Source: an uncultured Oscillospiraceae bacterium
Lineage (GTDB): Bacteria > Bacillota > Clostridia > Oscillospirales > Ruminococcaceae
Direction of reading: 5' to 3'
NCBI GenBank assembly: GCA_934486875.1
Contig: CAKSPU010000016.1
Location: 1 to 44,180, forward strand
DNA length: 44,180 nt
Within the stretch, counting starts at the first letter, position 1; each line of letters opens with the position of its first letter. Shown piece by piece: positions 8,235 through 16,575 of this stretch. A program made the position numbers and the translations under genes. Under the pieces are notes generated by a model that saw only the letters and a list, made by a program, of their open reading frames with translations, had not been told where the DNA came from and made no database searches.

Positions 8235-9065
8235 ATGAAAAAGAGCATTGCAGGAGTGGTTTTATCCGCAGTTATGATCTTTTCTCTGACGGGGTGCGGG
8301 GATTCGGCAGGTATCGGAGAGTTTTCCCCAAAGGACGCTATTAAGATCGAAGATATCGACTGGAATACTACCGAAAGCATTCTTGACGGTGAGCGTATAG
8401 TGTCATTTAATTACACAAACAAGAGCAAATACACAATACTTGATGTTGAGATGGAATTTACTCAGAAGCCTGATGTAACCAAGGAACAGATGTCGGCATT
8501 TGATGATTATATTGAATGGCGGGAGCTTTCTGACGAGGAAATAAAGGAAATTTATATTCTCGGCTACAACAGAAAGGTTGCAGAACCTAACGAAACAGTA
8601 AGCGACTCTCCCTGCTGTATAGACGGAACTTTTACATATGCGGAAAGTGCCGCACAGCTTGAAATTATGGAGCCTGATATGGTAACGATAGCATTTGAAG
8701 GAAAGGACAAAAAGGGCTACACCATTTATTATGATTTTAAATCCAAAACATACAGCGAAGCAACACAAAACGGTATAGACCTTCATCAATGGTCGGACAG
8801 CGAATTTGCAAAGCAGCTTCCCAAAATGGAAGCCGCCGCAGTAACAGTGAATCGTGACGATGAAAAAGAATTTTATTTTCGAGCATTTGGCATATCAAAA
8901 AATAATTATACGGATTATGTGAACACTGTAAAGCAAAATGGCTTTGACAATGTTGAATATGAAAAAGACAGGCAATTTAAAGCACAAAACGCAGTCGGCA
9001 CAGTTGTCACCTGTAAATACACACCTATTGATGAAGAATTGTCAGTAAGGCTCTATCAGAAATAA
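8235..9065 (+). CDS. Lipoprotein of unknown function
   Basis: 276 aa with a lipoprotein signal: MKKSIAGVVLSAVMIFSLTG then Cys21 (lipobox LTGC), so the mature protein should be anchored to the outer face of the membrane. AAAGGAG stands 8 nt before the ATG. The body is soluble and mixed alpha/beta. The part around residues 30-75 (SFNYTNKSKYTILDVEMEF) resembles domains that handle protein-protein contact at the surface. The last about 60 residues (FRAFGISKNNYTDYVNTVKQ onward) resemble a small domain common at the ends of Firmicute lipoproteins. It follows the MerR-type gene closely; a regulator plus surface-lipoprotein pairing suggests envelope or antimicrobial stress, which is inference. Confidence 0.8.
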   Translation: MKKSIAGVVLSAVMIFSLTGCGDSAGIGEFSPKDAIKIEDIDWNTTESILDGERIVSFNYTNKSKYTILDVEMEFTQKPDVTKEQMSAFDDYIEWRELSDEEIKEIYILGYNRKVAEPNETVSDSPCCIDGTFTYAESAAQLEIMEPDMVTIAFEGKDKKGYTIYYDFKSKTYSEATQNGIDLHQWSDSEFAKQLPKMEAAAVTVNRDDEKEFYFRAFGISKNNYTDYVNTVKQNGFDNVEYEKDRQFKAQNAVGTVVTCKYTPIDEELSVRLYQK

Positions 9066-9071
9066 TCTCAA

Positions 9072-9104
9072 AACACCCGCAGGACATATAATCCTGCGGG
9101 TGTT
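9072..9104. terminator. Bidirectional terminator between the lipoprotein and AGCS genes
   Basis: AACACCCGCAGGA pairs perfectly with TCCTGCGGGTGTT around a 7-nt loop between two convergent genes. The T-tract is short on both strands (TTTT on the minus side). Confidence 0.7.
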
Positions 9105-9126
9105 CGCATTATGTATCAAAATTCAA

Positions 9127-10551
9127 TCAGTCGCTTATCTCGCCCTTTTTGAGCCTTGCGAAATAATCCTTGGTATCTCTCGCAATGACACCGTTCAGTG
9201 CAAATAGAGCTATGATATTCGGGAATGCCATAAGTCCGTTGAAGATATCCGCAATGGTCCATACCTCGGAAACGGTCATATAAGGACCGATGAAAACGGC
9301 TGCGATGTAGAGAATGCGGTATATCATAACAGCGACCTTGCTCTTGCCGCTGAGATATTCAAGACAGCGCTCGCCGTAGTAGTTCCAGCCGAGAATGGTA
9401 GTAAATGCGAAGAATACCAGGCATATCATAAGGATAAAGGAAGCTGCCTGTGCGGGGAGGAAGTAAAGTCCCTTTTGAAACGCATCGGTAGTCACCTGAA
9501 CGCCCTGAAGAGCCTCATCTGACCAGGAGCCCATCATAACAATGGAAAGACCTGTCATTGTGCAGATAATGATCGTGTCGATGAATGTGCCTGTCATTGA
9601 GATAAGTCCCTGACGGACAGGCTCGTGGGTCTTTGCTGCGGCTGCGGCGATAGGAGCGGAGCCGAGACCCGATTCATTGGAGAAAATACCTCTTGCAACG
9701 CCGTTTCTCATAGAGATGAGCATTGATGCAAGCATACCGCCTGCGGCAGCTCTGAAGCCGAAAGCGTCCCTGACGATCTCCAGCAGAGCGGCAGGTATTT
9801 TTGTGATGTTGCAGACAAGGAGGATCACAACGGCAATAACATAAAGCAGAGCCATAAAAGGAACTACAACCTGAGACACACTGCTTATGCGCTTTAATCC
9901 GCCGATGATGACAAGTCCTGCGCAGAGGGCAACAATAACTCCAGAAATAACGGTCGCGATAGAATATGTATTGCCGAAAAGGGTAATGGTGTTTTCATTG
10001 TTAGGATCAAAAAATCCCACAACGGCAGAGGATATGCCGTTTACCTGAGAGAATGTGCCTATTCCCATAAGACCTACGCAGGCACCGAAAAATGCAAATA
10101 CCTTTGCAAGCCATTTCCACTTTTTGCCCATACCGTCTTCGATGTAGTAGAAAGGACCGCCGAGAACGTGTCCCTCGCTGTCGATAGTGCGGTACTTGAC
10201 CGCAAGGAAGCCCTCGGAATATTTTGTCGCCATTCCGAAAAATGCTGCTATCCACATCCAGAAAAGTGCTCCCGGACCGCCTGCAAGAATGCCTATGGCA
10301 GTGGCAACGCCTACGATATTTCCCGTACCGATAGTGGCGGAAAGGGCGGTGCAAAGAGATGCAAAGCCCGATACCTCGCCGTGAGCGCCCTCTTCCTCTT
10401 TAAAGAGATACCTGAAAGCTCTCGGCAGATGACGTATCTGGATAAATCCCGTTCTTATCGTCAGCAGGAGACCTGCACAGAGGATAAGAGCGATAAGAGG
10501 AACTCCCCAGACAGCGGAATCAATTTTGCTGAGCAGAGTGCTAAAATCCAT
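9127..10551 (-). CDS. Sodium:alanine (amino acid carrier) symporter, AGCS family
   Basis: Multi-helix importer taking up alanine or glycine with Na+, 474 aa, the normal length. Family signs: WGVPLIALILCAGLLLTIRT near the start, ALSATIGTGNIVGVATAI around residues 70-85, the signature NESGLGSAPIAAAAAKT around 285-310, and FAFTTILGWNYYGERCLEYL in the C-terminal third. The start ATG at 10551 has GGAG 8 nt upstream and an extended -10 element further up. Transcribed alone, divergent from spoVAD and convergent with the lipoprotein gene. Confidence 0.93.
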   Translation of the reverse strand: MDFSTLLSKIDSAVWGVPLIALILCAGLLLTIRTGFIQIRHLPRAFRYLFKEEEGAHGEVSGFASLCTALSATIGTGNIVGVATAIGILAGGPGALFWMWIAAFFGMATKYSEGFLAVKYRTIDSEGHVLGGPFYYIEDGMGKKWKWLAKVFAFFGACVGLMGIGTFSQVNGISSAVVGFFDPNNENTITLFGNTYSIATVISGVIVALCAGLVIIGGLKRISSVSQVVVPFMALLYVIAVVILLVCNITKIPAALLEIVRDAFGFRAAAGGMLASMLISMRNGVARGIFSNESGLGSAPIAAAAAKTHEPVRQGLISMTGTFIDTIIICTMTGLSIVMMGSWSDEALQGVQVTTDAFQKGLYFLPAQAASFILMICLVFFAFTTILGWNYYGERCLEYLSGKSKVAVMIYRILYIAAVFIGPYMTVSEVWTIADIFNGLMAFPNIIALFALNGVIARDTKDYFARLKKGEISD

Positions 10552-10586
10552 ATAATCAGCTCCATTAAAATAAATATATCCCTTTT

Positions 10587-10595
10587 ATTTTACCA
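10587..10595 (-). promoter_or_regulatory. Extended -10 promoter element of the AGCS gene
   Basis: On the minus strand TGG precedes TAAAAT (10587-10592), about 35 nt before the ATG. No convincing -35 box is seen. Confidence 0.4.
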
Positions 10596-10649
10596 TAAAT
10601 ACGGCATAATTTCATTAAGATTTTATAAATATTGCTGTGTTTCTTTTAG

Positions 10650-10679
10650 TGAATAATTATGCTCCGCCGTGAAATATTA
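10650..10679 (+). promoter_or_regulatory. Possible forespore sigma-F/G promoter of spoVAD
   Basis: GAATA (10650-10654) and AATATTA (10673-10679) with an 18-nt spacer loosely fit the sigma-F/G pattern expected for spoVA genes. The match is weak and based on eye inspection. Confidence 0.3.
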
Positions 10680-10723
10680 CATAAAGATATAATTGATATA
10701 ATTTTCGGAAAGGCGGCATTAAA

Positions 10724-11740
10724 ATGGCTCAGAGGATCTCACGGAATACATTCAGAACAGATCAGCCCCCCACGATCCACAGCTATGCGGCGATAGTGGG
10801 CAAAAAGGAGGGTGACGGTCCCCTGCACCGTCATTTCGACCGTATCTATCAGGACACCCACTTCGGGCAGGACTCCTGGGAAAAGGCGGAAAGCGAGCTG
10901 CTCAGGCTCACGGTGCTGAAAGCTCTTGAAAAGGGCGGACTGTCAAAGGATAACGTAAACTATATGTTTGCGGGAGATCTTTTAAATCAGTGTACCACAA
11001 CCTCATACGGTCTGAGAGACCTGAAGATACCCGTTCTCTGCGTTTACGGAGCCTGCTCCACAATGGCTGAGAGCCTGCTTATGGCGGCGCTTATGACCGA
11101 CAGCGGCATCGGCGGGAATGTGGTCGCCGCCACATCTTCACACTTCTGCTCGGCGGAAAGGCAGTTCAGATTTCCCCTTTCCTATGGCGGTGTGCGCCCC
11201 CCCACAGCCCAGTGGACGTGTACGGCATCGGGAGCGGCGGTGGTGACCCCCCACGGCGCTCAGGGACCTTACATCAAGGGTGTCACTATCGGCAAAATTG
11301 TGGATATGGGTGTGAGCGACGCAAACAATATGGGTGCGGCAATGGCTCCTGCGGCGGCGTATGTCATTGAGACCTATTTAAATGACACAGGGCACAGACC
11401 CGAGGACTTCGACCTTATTGTCACGGGCGATCTGGGCAGGGTCGGCGGCACACTGCTGATAAGTCTCCTTGCGGCTGACGGCATCGACATCGCATCACGC
11501 TACAAGGACTGCGGCACGATGATGTTTGATTACGAAAAGCAGGACGTTCACGCAGGAGGCTCGGGCTGCGGTTGCAGTGCGGCAGTGCTTTGCGGATATT
11601 TTCTTGACAAGGTGAAGTCGGGGGAATATAAAAATATCCTATTCTGCGCCACGGGAGCGCTTATGTCCCCCACCCTTTCCCAGCAGGGAGAGAGCATTCC
11701 TGGCATTTCCCACGCCGTTCATATATCACATAACGCATAG
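10724..11740 (+). CDS. spoVAD: Stage V sporulation protein AD
   Basis: Soluble component of the SpoVA channel that loads dipicolinic acid into the forespore; SpoVAD binds dipicolinic acid and has a thiolase-like fold. 338 aa, the family length. Recognisable stretches: TFRTDQPPTIHSYAAIVGKK at 10-29, EGDGPLHRHFD at 29-39, HFGQDSWEKAE at 46-56, FAGDLLNQCTTTSYGLR at 82-98, and the thiolase-like GACSTMAESLLMAALM at 109-124. The C-terminal part has DLGRVGGTLL and HAGGSGCGCSA. AAAGGCGG lies 7 nt upstream of the ATG. spoVAE follows 16 nt later, but spoVAC, usually the gene before, is absent here; the upstream neighbour is a divergent symporter. Confidence 0.95.
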   Translation: MAQRISRNTFRTDQPPTIHSYAAIVGKKEGDGPLHRHFDRIYQDTHFGQDSWEKAESELLRLTVLKALEKGGLSKDNVNYMFAGDLLNQCTTTSYGLRDLKIPVLCVYGACSTMAESLLMAALMTDSGIGGNVVAATSSHFCSAERQFRFPLSYGGVRPPTAQWTCTASGAAVVTPHGAQGPYIKGVTIGKIVDMGVSDANNMGAAMAPAAAYVIETYLNDTGHRPEDFDLIVTGDLGRVGGTLLISLLAADGIDIASRYKDCGTMMFDYEKQDVHAGGSGCGCSAAVLCGYFLDKVKSGEYKNILFCATGALMSPTLSQQGESIPGISHAVHISHNA

Positions 11741-11756
11741 TAAAAGGAGCGATAAA

Positions 11757-12110
11757 ATGGAATATTTATGGGCATTCATCATCGGCGGACTGCTCTGCGC
11801 TGTGGGACAGCTGCTGATAGACTACACAAAGCTTACCCCCGCAAGGATACTTGTGACCTACGTTGTGGCGGGAGTTGTCCTGGGAGCATTTGAGATATAC
11901 CGCCCCCTTATCGGCTTTGCCGGAGCAGGTGCGGCAGTTCCCCTCACGGGCTTCGGAAACGCTCTTGCGGAGGGAGTACGGGAAGCGGTAGACACAAAGG
12001 GCTTTCTCGGCGTATTCACAGGCGGTCTCTCCGCAGCCTCCGCAGGCATTACGGCGGCAATGGTTTTCGGGCTTATTATGGGAGTCTGCTGTAAATCTAA
12101 GGATAAATAA
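11757..12110 (+). CDS. spoVAE: Stage V sporulation protein AE (SpoVAEb type)
   Basis: Small integral membrane protein of the SpoVA dipicolinic-acid channel. 117 aa with three to four hydrophobic segments, starting MEYLWAFIIGGLLCAVGQLL and containing LTPARILVTYVVAGVVLGA and GFGNALAEGVREAV, typical of the membrane-embedded SpoVAE form. AAAGGAG is 6 nt upstream of the ATG. It is cotranscribed with spoVAD and followed by a 19-bp repeat and a terminator. Confidence 0.93.
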   Translation: MEYLWAFIIGGLLCAVGQLLIDYTKLTPARILVTYVVAGVVLGAFEIYRPLIGFAGAGAAVPLTGFGNALAEGVREAVDTKGFLGVFTGGLSAASAGITAAMVFGLIMGVCCKSKDK

Positions 12111-12113
12111 ACC

Positions 12114-12132
12114 AATACTAAAAACCAATTAA
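12114..12132 (+). repeat. 19-bp repeat, copy 1 of 3
   Basis: AATACTAAAAACCAATTAA starts 3 nt after the spoVAE stop. It matches copy 2 (15687-15705) at 18 of 19 positions and, in reverse orientation, copy 3 (16576-16594) at about 17 of 19. Confidence 0.6.
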
Positions 12133-12142
12133 ACGCTGAAAA

Positions 12143-12191
12143 AAGCAGAAAACACCACAGCTGTCACACCGTGATGTTTTCTGCTTATATT
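12143..12191. terminator. Bidirectional terminator between spoVAE and the Fe-S scaffold gene
   Basis: AAGCAGAAAACACCAC pairs with GTGATGTTTTCTGCTT (one mismatch) around a 12-nt loop. An AT/T-rich tail follows on the plus strand and TTTTTT on the minus strand, serving both convergent operons. Confidence 0.82.
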
Positions 12192-12211
12192 TTTATTTAA
12201 GGGGGAAACGA

Positions 12212-12637
12212 TCAGTGGCAGGACTCGCACTCGGGTATCTTGCCCACGATAGGCTCGGGGTCAACACCCTGACGCTTGTAATAGTCCGCAATGGCGCTCT
12301 TGAGGGACTGCTCCGCAAGAACCGAACAGTGTATCTTTGACTCGGGAAGACCCTCGAGAGCCTCAACAACAGCCTTGTTTGTAATTTTGAGTGCATCTTC
12401 GATCTTCTTGCCCTTTATCATCTCGGTAGCCATAGAAGATGTTGCAACGGCAGCGCCGCAGCCGAAGGTCTTGAACTTGACATCGGTGATGATGCCGCTG
12501 TTCACCTTAATGTACATCTTCATAATATCGCCGCACTTTGCATTTCCTACCTCGCCGACACCATCAGCGTCCTCTATCTCACCAACGTTTCTGGGGTTTG
12601 CAAAATGATCCATAACCTTTTCACTATAGAGCATCAT
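12212..12637 (-). CDS. Iron-sulfur cluster scaffold protein, IscU/NifU N-terminal type
   Basis: Scaffold on which Fe-S clusters are built from sulfur supplied by NifS. 141 aa. Conserved ligands are Cys35 in GNAKCGD (with Asp37), Cys60 in FKTFGCGAAVA and Cys104 in KIHCSVLAE. The N-terminus MLYSEKVMDHFANPRNVGEI is family-typical. Two extra Cys sit in the tail (PECESCH). It starts 16 nt after the cysteine desulfurase gene on the same strand with AAGGAG upstream, forming the compact nifS-nifU pair common in Clostridia. No adjacent IscR/Rrf2 regulator is present. Confidence 0.93.
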   Translation of the reverse strand: MMLYSEKVMDHFANPRNVGEIEDADGVGEVGNAKCGDIMKMYIKVNSGIITDVKFKTFGCGAAVATSSMATEMIKGKKIEDALKITNKAVVEALEGLPESKIHCSVLAEQSLKSAIADYYKRQGVDPEPIVGKIPECESCH

Positions 12638-12653
12638 AATAAATCAATCTCCT

Positions 12654-13880
12654 TTACTCAACGGGTGAAACGAAGCTGAGCCAGCGTTCGGTACCCTGCT
12701 TTTTATTCTTGATATCCTCCCAGAGAGGGGACATATTTCTTATCTTTTCAACAACAGTCTTAACGACCTCGATGATATAATCGCCGTCCTCCATTGTGAT
12801 AGGGTCGGCAATGGAAAGTCTCATAGAGCCGTGAGCCACCTCGTGGGGAAGTCCGATGGACAGCAGAACGTGTGAGGGGTCAAGAGAGCCGCTTGTGCAG
12901 GCAGAACCGCTTGATGCGCATATTCCGTTCATATCCAGCATAAGCAGGAGGGATTCGCCCTCAACGCCAAGGAAAGAAATATTGATATTTCCTGCAAGAC
13001 GGTGTTCGATGCCGCCGTTGAGACGGGCAGCGGGAATACTGCTCAGAATGCCGTCAATGATGTGGTCACGTATCGCAGAGATCCTCCCGATCTTAGCGGG
13101 GATATCAGCGCAGGCATCTTCAACCGCACGGGCAAGTCCCACGATAGCAGGAACATTCTCAGTGCCTGCACGTCTGCCCTTTTCCTGTCCGCCGCCGTGA
13201 ATAAGATTGGGAAGAACGATGCCCTTTCTCACATAAAGGAAGCCGATGCCCTTCTGAGCGTGGATCTTGTGACCCGACATACTCATCATATCAATGCCCT
13301 GCTCCTTAACGTTTATGGGAACATTACCCACAGCCTGAACGGCATCTGTATGGAACAGAACGCCTTTTTTGTGACAAACCTCAGCAATTTCGGGGATAGG
13401 CATTATAGTTCCTATCTCGTTGTTTGCGTACATTACAGTAACAAGAGCGGTGTCCTCTCTGATAGCGTCCTCAACCTGCTTGGCAGTGACATAGCCCTTA
13501 TCGCCAACGGGGAGATAGGTTATCTCAAAGCCCTTTTTTTCAAGGTATTCGCAGGTGTGGAGCACAGCGTGATGCTCGAAAGCAGTCGTGATGATGTGCT
13601 TTTTGCCCTTTGCGGAAAGCTTGTCCGCAGCGCCCTTGATAGCCCAGTTATCAGCCTCGGAGCCGCCGCTTGTGAAATATATCTCAGAGGGCTGACAGCC
13701 GAAAACTGCCGCTATCCTTGCTCTTGCGTCCTCAACGGCTCTTCCTGCATTTCTGCCGAGCCTGTAAATGCTTGAAGGATTTCCGTATTCCTCGGTGAAA
13801 TAAGGGAGCATTTCACTGAGAACGCTTTCGGAAACCTTAGTTGTAGCCGAATTATCGGCGTAAATATAACGTTTTTCCAT
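12654..13880 (-). CDS. nifS: Cysteine desulfurase (NifS/IscS family)
   Basis: PLP enzyme that takes sulfur from cysteine as a persulfide and hands it to the scaffold encoded next door. 408 aa. [10 protein letters not shown] opens the fold; [13 protein letters not shown] at 71-83 and FEHHAVLHT at 101-109 line the PLP site; Lys205 in [12 protein letters not shown] binds PLP; Cys328 in [16 protein letters not shown] is the persulfide residue, in the longer-loop arrangement. The C-terminal about 25 residues ([17 protein letters not shown]) extend beyond the usual end. An AAGG ribosome site precedes the ATG and a TATAAT-like -10 lies around 13907-13912 on the minus strand. Confidence 0.95.
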   Translation of the reverse strand: MEKRYIYADNSATTKVSESVLSEMLPYFTEEYGNPSSIYRLGRNAGRAVEDARARIAAVFGCQPSEIYFTSGGSEADNWAIKGAADKLSAKGKKHIITTAFEHHAVLHTCEYLEKKGFEITYLPVGDKGYVTAKQVEDAIREDTALVTVMYANNEIGTIMPIPEIAEVCHKKGVLFHTDAVQAVGNVPINVKEQGIDMMSMSGHKIHAQKGIGFLYVRKGIVLPNLIHGGGQEKGRRAGTENVPAIVGLARAVEDACADIPAKIGRISAIRDHIIDGILSSIPAARLNGGIEHRLAGNINISFLGVEGESLLLMLDMNGICASSGSACTSGSLDPSHVLLSIGLPHEVAHGSMRLSIADPITMEDGDYIIEVVKTVVEKIRNMSPLWEDIKNKKQGTERWLSFVSPVE

Positions 13881-14160
13881 CTGAACCCAGCCTTTCGGAT
13901 AGTAATATTATAATTCCGTTAGGATTAGTATGATTTAAACGATCACAAAAGCCTGACGGTCTTTTTTCTTTATGTTTCTATTATATACCTATGTGGTGGG
14001 AATTACAATAGACTAACCGTTATTTTTCCCTTTTGCACAGTTTTTTTATAGGATTTTCTGTATTATTGTAGAATTTTGCAGACGACGGTATCTTCACAGG
14101 TAATATTTTTCATTGCCCTGAAATATAATACTAATAAAAAGAAAAAGCGAAAGGACGCAA

Positions 14161-15705
14161 ATGCAGATGAACGTGCTGTGCATATCCGAAAAGCAAATTG
14201 CCCGTGACGCAGTGAAAATGACCCTGCTGAGCCTTGCGATGCAGACGGCGGCAATGGTTTTCAACGCCGTTCTGTCCGATAAGGCGGGTACGGCGGCAGT
14301 GGGGCTTATGTCCCTGATATTCACCCTTTTCGGTTTTATTATGGTGCTTGCCAACGGAAATATACTCACCTCCACCAGCAGATTTGTTTCGGAAGCAAGA
14401 GGTGCGGGGCATAAAAATTTTTCCAAGGTAATGAGCTATTCCCTGAGCTTTTCCTTTTGTCTCTCCGTTTCATTCAGCATAATTTCATTCATATCCGCAG
14501 ACTTTCTCGGGACAAGGCTTCTTCACAGCACCGAGCTGTCCCTTGCGGTCAGATTTATTTCCCTCAGTCTACCCTTTGCCTCCGCAGGCTCCTGCATAAA
14601 AGGATATTTCCACGGCATACGTAAGGTCGATGTGCCGATGAAAGGTGACCTTATGGAGTTTGCGGCAAAATGGGGCTGCCTTTTCGCAGGACTTATTTTT
14701 TTCGGCGGCACGGACTTTTTTTACACAATGACCGCCGCCAGCATTCTTTTCGGAGAATTTGTAAGCTTTGTCTATTACGCTTTCAGGTACATAAACGAGT
14801 ACAAAAGCTTCCATTCCCTGCCCCTCTGCACCGCTCCCCTTGCCACCGACACATTTTCGGGATATCTGAAAGGCTCTCTGCCCATACTTCTCAGCGGCTA
14901 TGTCCAGATGCTTATGTCAACGGCGAATGAGCTTCTCGTTCCTGCCGCACTGTTAAAATACAGCCGCAGCACCGAAAATGCACTGAGCTGCTACGGCTGT
15001 TTTGAAGCGCTCATAATGCCCGCCCTTTTTTTCCCCTCCGCCGTCCTCGGCAGCCTTTCGGGGATAATCATACCCGAAGCCGCCCTTGCAAACCGATGCC
15101 GTGACAGAGAGGTACGCCGCAAAAGGCTATCAGCCCTTACCGACGGCACATTCTGCAAGGCATTCTTCTACTCATTTTTCATAGCGGCATTATTCTTTTT
15201 CGGCGGCGCATCGGCAGGACATATCCTCTGCCCCGAGGAAGAGCTTGTAAGCCGCTCCCTTGTGATACTCGCCCCCGTTATCCCATTCATCTATCTTGAA
15301 ATAGTGCTGGAGGGGCTGCTCAAAGGAATGGGCAGGCAGAATTTTTCAACGGTGAACTCGCTTTTTGAATACGCCGTGCGCATCGGCTGCGTTATGATAT
15401 TTGTGGGGAAGATAGGCTTCGGCGGCGTGCTCATTTCCTATTATGCAAGCAATGTTCTGAGCAATATTGCAAGGATCGTGGTTGTCTGCCGTGAAGCGGG
15501 ACTTCGGTTCGATGTTAAAAAATACGCAGTCTGCCCTATGCTCAAAGGCATTGCCTGCTGTATTTTCGGAAAAGCCGCAGTCACTCTATCCCGTGCGGAA
15601 TATTCGGGCGAGCTTGTCAGTCTTGTTCTGTTTGTGCTGTCGGCTTCGGCGGCGTTTGCACTGATGTCGGCAGGAAAAAAAATATCAATACTAAGAACCA
15701 ATTAA
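14161..15705 (+). CDS. SpoVB/MviN-like flippase (MOP superfamily polysaccharide exporter type)
   Basis: 514-aa integral membrane protein with about 14 hydrophobic helices, the size of SpoVB/MurJ-like lipid-linked sugar flippases. Signs are the N-terminal pattern from LSLAMQTAAMVFNAVLSDKA through VGLMSLIFTLFGFIMVLANG, and a second-half segment SALTDGTFCKAFFYSFFIAA. ATG 14161 has AAAGGAC 6 nt upstream, and TATAAT at 14124-14129 is a likely -10. It could serve cortex or peptidoglycan precursor export or capsule export; neighbours do not decide. The last seven codons and the stop lie inside a 19-bp repeat, so the natural C-terminus may have been altered. Confidence 0.82.
   Translation: MQMNVLCISEKQIARDAVKMTLLSLAMQTAAMVFNAVLSDKAGTAAVGLMSLIFTLFGFIMVLANGNILTSTSRFVSEARGAGHKNFSKVMSYSLSFSFCLSVSFSIISFISADFLGTRLLHSTELSLAVRFISLSLPFASAGSCIKGYFHGIRKVDVPMKGDLMEFAAKWGCLFAGLIFFGGTDFFYTMTAASILFGEFVSFVYYAFRYINEYKSFHSLPLCTAPLATDTFSGYLKGSLPILLSGYVQMLMSTANELLVPAALLKYSRSTENALSCYGCFEALIMPALFFPSAVLGSLSGIIIPEAALANRCRDREVRRKRLSALTDGTFCKAFFYSFFIAALFFFGGASAGHILCPEEELVSRSLVILAPVIPFIYLEIVLEGLLKGMGRQNFSTVNSLFEYAVRIGCVMIFVGKIGFGGVLISYYASNVLSNIARIVVVCREAGLRFDVKKYAVCPMLKGIACCIFGKAAVTLSRAEYSGELVSLVLFVLSASAAFALMSAGKKISILRTN
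15687..15705 (+). repeat. 19-bp repeat, copy 2 of 3 (left bracket of the toxin-antitoxin unit)
   Basis: AATACTAAGAACCAATTAA supplies the last codons and stop of the upstream flippase gene. It is inverted relative to copy 3 at 16576-16594 (17 of 19 match); together they bracket the 908-bp span holding the toxin-antitoxin genes. Confidence 0.6.
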
Positions 15706-15731
15706 AATTGTTTATCAGTATAAACCCCCGA

Positions 15732-15760
15732 TTGACAAACCCTATTAAATAGGGTATAAT
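15732..15760 (+). promoter_or_regulatory. Consensus promoter with embedded operator of the toxin-antitoxin operon
   Basis: TTGACA (15732-15737), a 17-nt spacer and TATAAT (15755-15760). The perfect palindrome ACCCTATTAAATAGGGT (15739-15755) fills the spacer and touches the -10 box, so a bound dimer would block RNA polymerase. It is the expected site for the XRE-type antitoxin. Confidence 0.82.
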
Positions 15761-15782
15761 AATTACAAAGGGGTTGTAAAAG

Positions 15783-16124
15783 GTGACACGACTATTTGTA
15801 ATGCTTCCGGAATTTGAAAAACAGTGGAATAAAATGGGACTGACCGATGATGACCTGCGGTGGCTGCAATATGAGCTTCTTGCCGACCCTCAGAAAGGCG
15901 ATGTTATGCAGGGCACAGGTGGACTCAGGAAGCTTCGGTTCGCCTTTGAACACCGTGGCAAAAGCGGAAGCTCAAGGGTAGTATATGTTGATTTTGCATT
16001 TTATGAGAAAATTTTTCTTATAACTGCATATCCTAAAAATGAAAAGGACAATTTATCTCAGGCAGAACGAAACAACATCAAAAAATTGATAGAACTGCTT
16101 GAGCAAACATTGAAAGGAGAATGA
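15783..16124 (+). CDS. higB: HigB/RelE-superfamily toxin
   Basis: 113-aa protein read as the mRNA-cleaving toxin of a type II toxin-antitoxin pair. GTG start with AAAGGGG 8 nt upstream. The fold pattern is RelE-like: LPEFEKQWNKMGLTDDDLRW, then GTGGLRKLRFAFEHRGKSGS and SRVVYVDFAFYEKIFLITAY, then KNEKDNLSQAERNNIKKLIE in the terminal helix. Toxin-first order and a DNA-binding antitoxin behind it point to HigBA rather than RelBE. Its stop overlaps the first ATG of the next frame (ATGA). Ribosome-dependent cleavage is inferred from the family. Confidence 0.85.
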   Translation: MTRLFVMLPEFEKQWNKMGLTDDDLRWLQYELLADPQKGDVMQGTGGLRKLRFAFEHRGKSGSSRVVYVDFAFYEKIFLITAYPKNEKDNLSQAERNNIKKLIELLEQTLKGE

Positions 16125-16126
16125 CT

Positions 16127-16438
16127 ATGAGCGTATATGACAGCATTATGCAGGGCTTATCGGAAGCCGTTCAGTACGAAAAAGGTAATCTTAAAGCAAA
16201 CACATCAAAAATCACCATAGCCCCCCTCCCTGTTATTCAGGGCAAAGAGATCAGACGCATAAGACTTTCTCTCGATATGACCCAGACGGTTTTTGCACAG
16301 GTAATGGGCGTTTCCGTAAAGACAGTGGAAGCGTGGGAGGGCGGTCGGAGCGTGCCCAACGGAACCGCAAGACGAATGCTTTCTATGCTGAGAACTGACC
16401 CCGACCTTCCCGAAAAGTGCGGACTTCTTGCAAAATAG
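16127..16438 (+). CDS. higA: HigA-type antitoxin, XRE-family helix-turn-helix
   Basis: Antitoxin that neutralises HigB and represses the operon, 103 aa. The ATG at 16127 is chosen because AAAGGAG (16113-16119) lies 7 nt upstream; the earlier ATG at 16121 is only 1 nt from that site. The N-terminal half (about 1-35) is probably the toxin-binding part. An XRE helix-turn-helix follows: IRRIRLSLDMTQTVFAQVMG, VSVKTVEAWEGGRSVPNGTA. The overlap with the toxin gene indicates coupled translation. The palindrome in the promoter is its likely operator. Confidence 0.88.
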   Translation: MSVYDSIMQGLSEAVQYEKGNLKANTSKITIAPLPVIQGKEIRRIRLSLDMTQTVFAQVMGVSVKTVEAWEGGRSVPNGTARRMLSMLRTDPDLPEKCGLLAK

Positions 16439-16482
16439 CGTCAGACCTTTCCCCTCTCATCATTCACGATCATCTCCACCCC

Positions 16483-16531
16483 CGCAGGCGGGCTTGTCGC
16501 CCGGCAAAGGAGTGTTGCTTTATAAAGCAAC
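16483..16531. repeat. GC-rich hairpin core shared with the right-end repeat, plus an 18-bp palindrome
   Basis: 16483-16510 reads CGCAGGCGGGCTTG then TCGCCCGGCAAAGG, matching 44132-44157 except for two extra bases. It folds as GGCGGGC/GCCCG. Just after it GTTGCTTTATAAAGCAAC (16514-16531) is a perfect palindrome. The 16439-16619 stretch holds no gene; these elements and repeat copy 3 are all that is seen. Confidence 0.5.
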
Positions 16532-16575
16532 CTGACGACGAATGGGCTTATTTCATCTGAGGATTTGTCTATAGG

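Noticed and set aside
14161..15705. A second MATE drug exporter
   Set aside because: Length of 514 aa with about 14 helices and the N-terminal pattern fit SpoVB/MviN-like flippases better than the 12-helix MATE type.
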